Notes under the pieces: generated by a model
The model's input: only the letters and a program-made list of their open reading frames with translations
The model's database searches: none
Told to the model about the DNA's origin: nothing
Shown: piece by piece, positions 7,101 to 11,558 of the stretch
How positions within the stretch are numbered: position 1 is the first letter of the stretch
How the letters are laid out: each line of letters starts with the position of its first letter
Made by a program: the position numbers and the translations under genes
From: CAZSTA01 sp964609495 [NCBI: uncultured bacterium]
GTDB lineage: Bacteria > CAZSTA01
Direction of reading: 5' to 3'
DNA: 11,558 bases
Assembly: GCA_964609495.1 (NCBI GenBank)
Contig: CAZSTA010000112.1
Location: 1-11,558, forward strand

Positions 7101-8902
7101 TGTTCGCCTGGACTGGAAAGATCTTAAGAGTTGACCTTAGCTCGGGAAAGGTGAGCAAGGAGGATTTGAATAGGGAATGGGCTGAGGAGTTCATCGGTGC
7201 GAGGGGATTGGGTTCTAAGTATCTATTTGAGGAGATAGATCCCCAGGTTGATGCTCTCAGTCCTGATAATGAATTGATCTTCGCTACCGGTCCTTTAACT
7301 GGCACCTATGCAGTTACGGGGGGACGGTATAATGTGATAACTAAATCCCCTCTGACGGGGACGATCGCGGCTTCTAACTCGGGAGGACACTTCGGACCAG
7401 AGCTTAAATATGCTGGTTATGATATGATCATCATCGAGGGGAAGGCGAAGGAGCCGGTCTATCTGTGGATAAATGATGACAAGGTTGAGATACGGAGTGC
7501 CGAGGAGATATGGGGTAAGACTACCCATGAGGCTACCGATATGATCTTAGAGGAGACCGACGAGGAGGCTAAGGTATCCTGTATAGGTCCTGCTGGGGAG
7601 AAGCTATCCTTCATATCCTGCGTGATAAATGATAAGCATCGGGGTGCTGGACGCTCAGGGGTAGGAGCGGTGATGGGCTCTAAGAACCTGAAGGCTGTAG
7701 CAGTGAGAGGAACTGGAGGCATTAAGGTAGCTGATAAAGATAGATTCCGAGAGACAGTCCTAGAGATTACCAGAGATAAGATCAAAACTAATGAGACTAC
7801 CTCAGAGAATTTGCCAAAATATGGCACCGCAGTTATGGTCAATTTGATCAATGAAGAAGGAGTCTTCCCAGCTCGTAACTTCCAAACAGGATTATTCCCC
7901 ACTGCGGATAATATCAGTGGAGAGACTTTAGCCGAGACGCTTTTGACGAGGAAGAAAGCCTGCTTTGCCTGTCCGATCGCCTGTGGTCGTGCCTCGCGTG
8001 TTGTCTCGGGGAAATATAAGGGACAAGGAGAAGGACCGGAGTATGAGACTATATGGGCGCTCGGAGCTGATTGCGGAGTCGATAACTTCGAAGCGGTTGC
8101 TAAGGCTAACTATCTGTGCAACGAGTTGGGCCTCGATCCTATCTCCCTGGGATCTACGATCGCCTGCGCTATGGAATTATATGAGATGGGAGTTATAACT
8201 AAAAAGGATACCGGGGGATTGGAGTTCGAATTCGGTGATCCGGACGTAGTTATAGAGGCGGCTAGACTCGCTGGATATCGAGAAGGATTCGGTGATACCC
8301 TAGCTGATGGATCTTATAGATTAGGAGAAAAGTATGGACATCCCGAGCTCTCGATAAGCTCGAAGAAGCAGGAGTTCCCAGCTTACGATCCAAGGGGTAT
8401 CCAGGGGCTCGGTCTCAATTTTGCAACCTCGAACCGCGGAGCTTGCCATGTTCGAGGATATACCGTAGCTGACGAGGTCCTAGGTGATGTAGATCGGTTC
8501 ACCACTGAGGGTAAGGCTCAACTCGCTATAGATTCCCAGAATCGGACTTCGGCTGTTGATGCTGCTGGTATATGCTTATTCAGCACTTTTGCCATCGACG
8601 TTGAGGATATTTGCGCAATGATGAGTTCAGCTACAGGATTGGATTGGACGGTTGATTCCCTGCTCAAAGCGGGTGAGAGGATATGGAACTTGGAGAAGCT
8701 ATTTAATCTAAAGGCCGGGTTGACCAAAGCTGATGATACTCTACCACCTAGAATGCTCGAGGAGGAGATGCCTGAGGGTCCCTCCAAAGGACACGTGGTT
8801 GGGCTTGAGGAGATGCTGACCGAATATTACAAGCTCCGAGGATGGGATGAGAAGGGAGTTCCTACTGAGGAGAAGTTGAAGGAGTTGAATTTAGTAGCTT
8901 AA
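7100..8902 (+). CDS. aor: Tungsten-containing aldehyde:ferredoxin oxidoreductase, catalytic subunit
   Basis: The 600-residue protein is full length for the AOR family, which oxidises aldehydes to carboxylic acids, reversibly, at a tungsten bis-pterin site next to a 4Fe-4S cluster. The N-terminal domain shows the family pattern ([20 protein letters not shown], then [20 protein letters not shown]). The cluster ligands are visible as CxxCxxxC (C288, C291, C295) plus C492 in DAAGIC, the DxxGLC-type pterin motif at 487-492. The Glu in GPEYET (E314) and the His in GACHVRGYT (H450) match Glu313 and His448, the active-site residues of Pyrococcus furiosus AOR. The aldehyde specificity cannot be read. 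The ATG at 7100 follows AAGGAGGT (7083-7090) and overlaps the ferredoxin stop (TAATG). No pterin-synthesis or tungstate-transport gene lies in the window, so cofactor supply must be encoded elsewhere. Confidence 0.95.
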   Translation: MFAWTGKILRVDLSSGKVSKEDLNREWAEEFIGARGLGSKYLFEEIDPQVDALSPDNELIFATGPLTGTYAVTGGRYNVITKSPLTGTIAASNSGGHFGPELKYAGYDMIIIEGKAKEPVYLWINDDKVEIRSAEEIWGKTTHEATDMILEETDEEAKVSCIGPAGEKLSFISCVINDKHRGAGRSGVGAVMGSKNLKAVAVRGTGGIKVADKDRFRETVLEITRDKIKTNETTSENLPKYGTAVMVNLINEEGVFPARNFQTGLFPTADNISGETLAETLLTRKKACFACPIACGRASRVVSGKYKGQGEGPEYETIWALGADCGVDNFEAVAKANYLCNELGLDPISLGSTIACAMELYEMGVITKKDTGGLEFEFGDPDVVIEAARLAGYREGFGDTLADGSYRLGEKYGHPELSISSKKQEFPAYDPRGIQGLGLNFATSNRGACHVRGYTVADEVLGDVDRFTTEGKAQLAIDSQNRTSAVDAAGICLFSTFAIDVEDICAMMSSATGLDWTVDSLLKAGERIWNLEKLFNLKAGLTKADDTLPPRMLEEEMPEGPSKGHVVGLEEMLTEYYKLRGWDEKGVPTEEKLKELNLVA

Positions 8903-8911
8903 TATAATCTA

Positions 8912-8964
8912 GCACCTCATTCTCTCCCCCTTCTCCTCTGAGGAGAGGGTAGGGGATGAGGTGC
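8912..8964. repeat. Compact palindromic repeat between AOR and reductase genes
   Basis: GCACCTCAT (8912-8920) and ATGAGGTGC (8956-8964) are exact inverted arms around a C-rich half and a G-rich half (CTCTCCCCC and GGGTAGGGG) with TCTCC/GGAGA at the apex. It belongs in style to the small dispersed hairpin repeats found in intergenic DNA of many bacteria. Its reverse strand gives a spurious proline- and arginine-rich translation. It starts 9 bases after the AOR stop and could also slow transcription. The region from 8965 to 9057 is AT-rich, and I see no convincing promoter in it. Confidence 0.65.
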
Positions 8965-9057
8965 AATATATATATAATTTTCAAACGCCAAAATGCACCT
9001 TTCTTGACGGATTTGATACCATAGCTTAAGAAGATGACACTGTAATGGGTGATGATT

Positions 9058-10308
9058 ATGAAACAGGTGATAATAGGTAACTGTGCGGCCGGAGTCAGCG
9101 CCGCAGAGGTTATTAGAAGTGTTGATAGCCTTTGTGAAATTGTTATAATTTCCGATGAGGAATATTCTGCTTATTCTAGGGTTGCTACTCCCTATTATAT
9201 AGCTAGTGAGATATCCGAGGATAATATCTTCTTTCACCAGAAGAGAGATTTTTATTCCGAACTCAACCTCAAGCCTATGCTTGGTCGGAAGGTGGCTAAA
9301 GTAGAGCCTGATGAAAATAGAATAATCTTCACCGATGGAGAGGAACTATCTTACGATAACTTATTAATCGCTACTGGAGCCTCGGCTAATATTCCCCCCA
9401 TAAAGGGGATAGAGTTAGAAGGGGTATCGGTATTGCGCACTTTAGATGATGCTAAGAGGATCGCGAAGCGAGCTGAAGCGGGCAGAAAAGCGGTGACTAT
9501 CGGGGGAGGGTTGGTTAGCTCATCCTCCGCTAAAGCTCTGGTTCCGAGGGGATTGAGGGTTACAATGGTAGTTACTTCAAGTCAGATCCTATCACAGGTG
9601 ATGGATCCAGAAGGAGCATCTATAATTCAGCGTCATCTGGAGAGCAAGGGGATCGAGATAATAACTGGGGCTAATGTTACCGAGATAGTGGGGGATAAGG
9701 AAGTGGAAGGCGTTATCCTTGATAATGGAGATAAGATAGAATGTCAACTGGTGATCGTGGGTAAAGGAATGAGTCCTAATGTCGATCTGATAGAGGGAAC
9801 TGAGATCGAGAAAGGTTATGGTGTCTTTGTCGATGAGCATCTGCGAACTAATATCCCTAATATCTATGCGGCTGGTGATATATGCGAGGTGTATGATATA
9901 TCACGAGGAGAAAGATATATAAGTGCCATCTGGCCTAACGCGGTTAAACAGGGAAAGATAGCAGGATATAATATGGCTGGGGAGGAGAGACGCTATGAGG
10001 GCGGAATAAGGATGAACGCGGGAGATTTTCTCGGTTTATCCGTGATATCTGTGGGAATCACTAGGACTAGGAGGGACCCCTCTCTATCCACTCTAGAGGC
10101 GAGGAATAATGGTAGTTATCGAAAGGTGATATTGCGAGATAATCTTCTCGTGGGAGCAGTTCTTATCAGAGATATCAGAAGCGCGGGTTTTTTGCGCTCG
10201 CTGATCGAGAAGAGAGCGGATATATCGAGGATAAAGAAATCTCTGACCGATTTCAATTTCGGAGTTGCCAAAAGGTATAATTACATCTTAGGTGGAGTTC
10301 ATAGCTAG
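9058..10308 (+). CDS. FAD-dependent NAD(P)H oxidoreductase, AorC-like reductase subunit
   Basis: The 416-residue protein is a two-dinucleotide-fold flavoprotein of the pyridine nucleotide-disulfide oxidoreductase superfamily. The FAD site is VIIGNCAAG (4-12), followed by LLIATGA (102-108) and IYAAGDICEV (269-278). The NAD(P) fold begins at VTIGGGLVS (146-154). YSR (39-41) and no nearby Cys show that it lacks the redox-active Cys of CoA-disulfide reductases and NADH oxidases, and groups it with NirB- and rubredoxin-reductase-like enzymes. The loop GGGLVSSSSAK has Ser where the third Gly usually sits, which is odd. Following the ferredoxin and AOR genes, it fits AorC of AorABC and would pass electrons to NAD(P). 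GTG at 9049 is possible, but GGTGAT (9048-9053) sits well as ribosome site for ATG 9058, which also gives the normal FAD-fold start. The 155-base gap from AOR may weaken co-transcription. Confidence 0.85.
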   Translation: MKQVIIGNCAAGVSAAEVIRSVDSLCEIVIISDEEYSAYSRVATPYYIASEISEDNIFFHQKRDFYSELNLKPMLGRKVAKVEPDENRIIFTDGEELSYDNLLIATGASANIPPIKGIELEGVSVLRTLDDAKRIAKRAEAGRKAVTIGGGLVSSSSAKALVPRGLRVTMVVTSSQILSQVMDPEGASIIQRHLESKGIEIITGANVTEIVGDKEVEGVILDNGDKIECQLVIVGKGMSPNVDLIEGTEIEKGYGVFVDEHLRTNIPNIYAAGDICEVYDISRGERYISAIWPNAVKQGKIAGYNMAGEERRYEGGIRMNAGDFLGLSVISVGITRTRRDPSLSTLEARNNGSYRKVILRDNLLVGAVLIRDIRSAGFLRSLIEKRADISRIKKSLTDFNFGVAKRYNYILGGVHS

Positions 10309-10365
10309 TTGATTTTGCAATGATACAAAGAGAAGTTAATAGCTTTATAAAAGGAGAGGAGAGAG

Positions 10366-11558
10366 ATGATGGCAAAACTAGCTATAAATGGTGGGGAGCC
10401 AGTTAGGACCAAGAAGTTTCCAGATTGGCCTATTCATAATGAAAGAGAAGTGGAATTAATCACTGAGGTAACCAGAAGTGGCAACTGGTCATTTAATGGT
10501 CCTAAGGAATTGGAGTTCGCCCAAAAATTCGCGGATTATTCGGGGGCTAAGTACGGGGAGTGCGTAGCCAACGGAACAACTGCGCTTGAGATCGCCATCA
10601 GAGCTTGCGGAGTGAAAGCGGGAGATGAGGTGATAGTCCCTGTGCTGACTTGGATAGCTACCGCTAGCTCCGCCTTGATGATCAACGCGATCCCGGTCTT
10701 CGTTGATATCGATCCCGAAACTTACTGTATCGATCCCAACAAGATAGAGGAGGCGATCACTGAAAAGACGAAGGTTATAATCCCAGTCCATCTCTACGGT
10801 TGTATGGCTGATATGGACAGCATAATGGAGATCGCCGAAAAGCATAATCTAGTGGTGATAGAGGATTGCTCTCATACTCATGGATCACGATGGAGAGATA
10901 GGGGAGCAGGCTCTATCGGAAATCTAGGGATCTTCAGCTTCCAGCAGAGCAAAGTTATGACCTGTGGGGAAGGAGGTATCATCCTCACTAGCGATAAGAG
11001 ATTGACGGATCTGTGTTTCTCCTATAAGAACTGTGGCCGACTGCGAAACGAGGAGGAGGGAGGAGAGCGGGTGTTAGGCTGGAACTATCGTATAACTGAG
11101 TTCCAAGCGGCTATATTACTCGCTCAATTGGAGAGATTAGACGAGCAGGTCGATAAGCGCAATAAGAACGCGACATATCTGTCGGAGAGGTTAGCTGAGA
11201 TAGATGGCATTCTTCCAATGAAGAGAAATCCTAATATTACCAGGCAATCTTATTATTATTATGTCTTCCGCTACCAAGCGGAGAAATTCGGAGGGAAACC
11301 GGTAACTCGCTTCCGCGAGGCTTTGAATGCTGAAGGGATCCCCTGTGGGGGAATCTATGATCCAGTTAATAAGAGTCCTTTATTTGCCCCTGACCCTAGA
11401 GATTATCCTCTACCTCCGGAGGTCTTCAAATATCGAGAGATGAGCTTCCCGATGGCGGAGAAGGCTAGCTATGAGGAAGCAGTCCTGCTCTATCATCCGA
11501 TTCTCCTAGGAGAAAAGGAGGATATGGATGATATAGTCGAGGCGGTTAAGAAGATCAG
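10366..11558 (+). CDS. DegT/DnrJ/EryC1/StrS-family PLP aminotransferase (3' end cut by window)
   Basis: The reading frame runs open to the window edge, giving 397 codons, and its last visible residues (DMDDIVEAVKKI) resemble the usual C-terminal helix, so little is missing. The start LAINGGEPVR and FPDWPIHNEREVE are typical of the sugar- and cyclitol-aminotransferase branch. The PLP site is clear: NGTTALEIA (substrate and phosphate region), VIEDCSHTHG with D167 (pyridine-nitrogen partner) and FSFQQSKVMTCGEGG with K196 (Schiff-base lysine). The FSFQQSK form is close to that of StsC (glutamine:scyllo-inosose aminotransferase) and RifK-type proteins rather than RmlA-linked sugar enzymes. These enzymes transfer amino groups to keto-sugars or cyclitols, and the exact substrate is unknown. 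ATG 10366 follows AAGGAGAGGA (10351-10360); ATG 10369 is an equal alternative. It lies 57 bases after the reductase and is functionally unrelated to it as far as can be seen. Confidence 0.9.
   Translation, partial: MMAKLAINGGEPVRTKKFPDWPIHNEREVELITEVTRSGNWSFNGPKELEFAQKFADYSGAKYGECVANGTTALEIAIRACGVKAGDEVIVPVLTWIATASSALMINAIPVFVDIDPETYCIDPNKIEEAITEKTKVIIPVHLYGCMADMDSIMEIAEKHNLVVIEDCSHTHGSRWRDRGAGSIGNLGIFSFQQSKVMTCGEGGIILTSDKRLTDLCFSYKNCGRLRNEEEGGERVLGWNYRITEFQAAILLAQLERLDEQVDKRNKNATYLSERLAEIDGILPMKRNPNITRQSYYYYVFRYQAEKFGGKPVTRFREALNAEGIPCGGIYDPVNKSPLFAPDPRDYPLPPEVFKYREMSFPMAEKASYEEAVLLYHPILLGEKEDMDDIVEAVKKI

Noticed and set aside
7459-7902. Reverse-strand 147-codon frame inside the AOR gene
   Set aside because: Fully antisense to a strongly supported gene; low-complexity S/P/L composition typical of a shadow frame.
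8965-8985. Intrinsic terminator formed by the repeat and the following AT tract
   Set aside because: The tract after the hairpin is alternating AT rather than a T-run, so termination cannot be claimed; kept as a repeat only.
9004-9032. Possible promoter before the reductase (TTGACG with TAAGAA at 17 bases)
   Set aside because: The -35 box is good, but the -10 box matches only weakly; too poor to call without transcript data.
8917-9237. Reverse-strand reading frame of 106 codons between the AOR and reductase genes
   Set aside because: Its C-terminal part is the translation of the palindromic repeat (PLPSPQRRRGRE style) and its N-terminal part runs antisense to the reductase gene; no family resemblance and no ribosome site.
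10309-10365. Promoter before the aminotransferase (TTGATT at 10309)
   Set aside because: No -10-like hexamer at 16-18 bases; the nearest TTAATA is 21 bases away.
10489-10845. Reverse-strand 118-codon frame at the right end
   Set aside because: It is antisense to the aminotransferase, which is supported by its PLP motifs and ribosome site.

Overview
The window reads as bacterial chromosome from an anaerobic or microaerobic, chemosensing organism. Three sigma70-type promoters with 17-bp spacers, strong Shine-Dalgarno sites, a methyl-accepting chemotaxis protein and a Tat-type signal peptide all point to Bacteria. A tungsten-type aldehyde ferredoxin oxidoreductase with a four-cluster ferredoxin points to anaerobic metabolism. 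Coding strands are purine-rich and, by eye, favour AGG/AGA/CGA for Arg and ATA for Ile, a pattern seen in many thermophiles and in deep-branching uncultivated bacteria. No marker gene here fixes the phylum. All eight recognised genes lie on the + strand.

Layout. Positions 1-154 hold a back-to-back promoter pair: a minus-strand TTGACA-N17-TATAGT that serves a gene left of the window, and a plus-strand TTGACA-N17-TATAAT that matches the consensus at every position. The plus promoter drives an adenosine-specific-kinase-family protein (155-637), followed by a metal-dependent TIM-barrel amidohydrolase (718-1989) and a strong stem-loop (2012-2044). Next is a 710-residue chemoreceptor (2088-4220) with an unusual N-terminal four-helix membrane module. 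It is followed by a secreted parallel beta-helix protein (4257-5699) that shares the TAATG junction with a Tat-exported CAP-domain protein (5699-6277).

The 337-base gap after that holds a roughly 150-bp imperfect inverted repeat, a promoter, and a leader with a long hairpin. It leads into the metabolic core of the window: a 16-Cys polyferredoxin (6615-7100), the tungsten AOR catalytic subunit (7100-8902, overlapping the ferredoxin stop by one base), and an FAD-dependent pyridine-nucleotide reductase (9058-10308). Order and composition match the AorABC-type NAD-linked aldehyde oxidoreductase described from Aromatoleum. The inferred electron path is aldehyde to tungstopterin and 4Fe-4S in AOR, then the four-cluster ferredoxin, then FAD and NAD(P). 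A compact palindromic repeat (8912-8964) sits between the AOR and reductase genes. The window ends inside a DegT/DnrJ/EryC1/StrS-family PLP aminotransferase (10366 to the edge), whose last few residues are missing.

No tRNA, rRNA, CRISPR array, transposase or phage gene was seen. The observations most worth following are the AorABC-like module with its structured leader and its reductase's altered NAD-binding loop, the chemoreceptor with a duplicated membrane-entry motif and altered signalling tip, and the two related hairpin repeats flanking the AOR genes.
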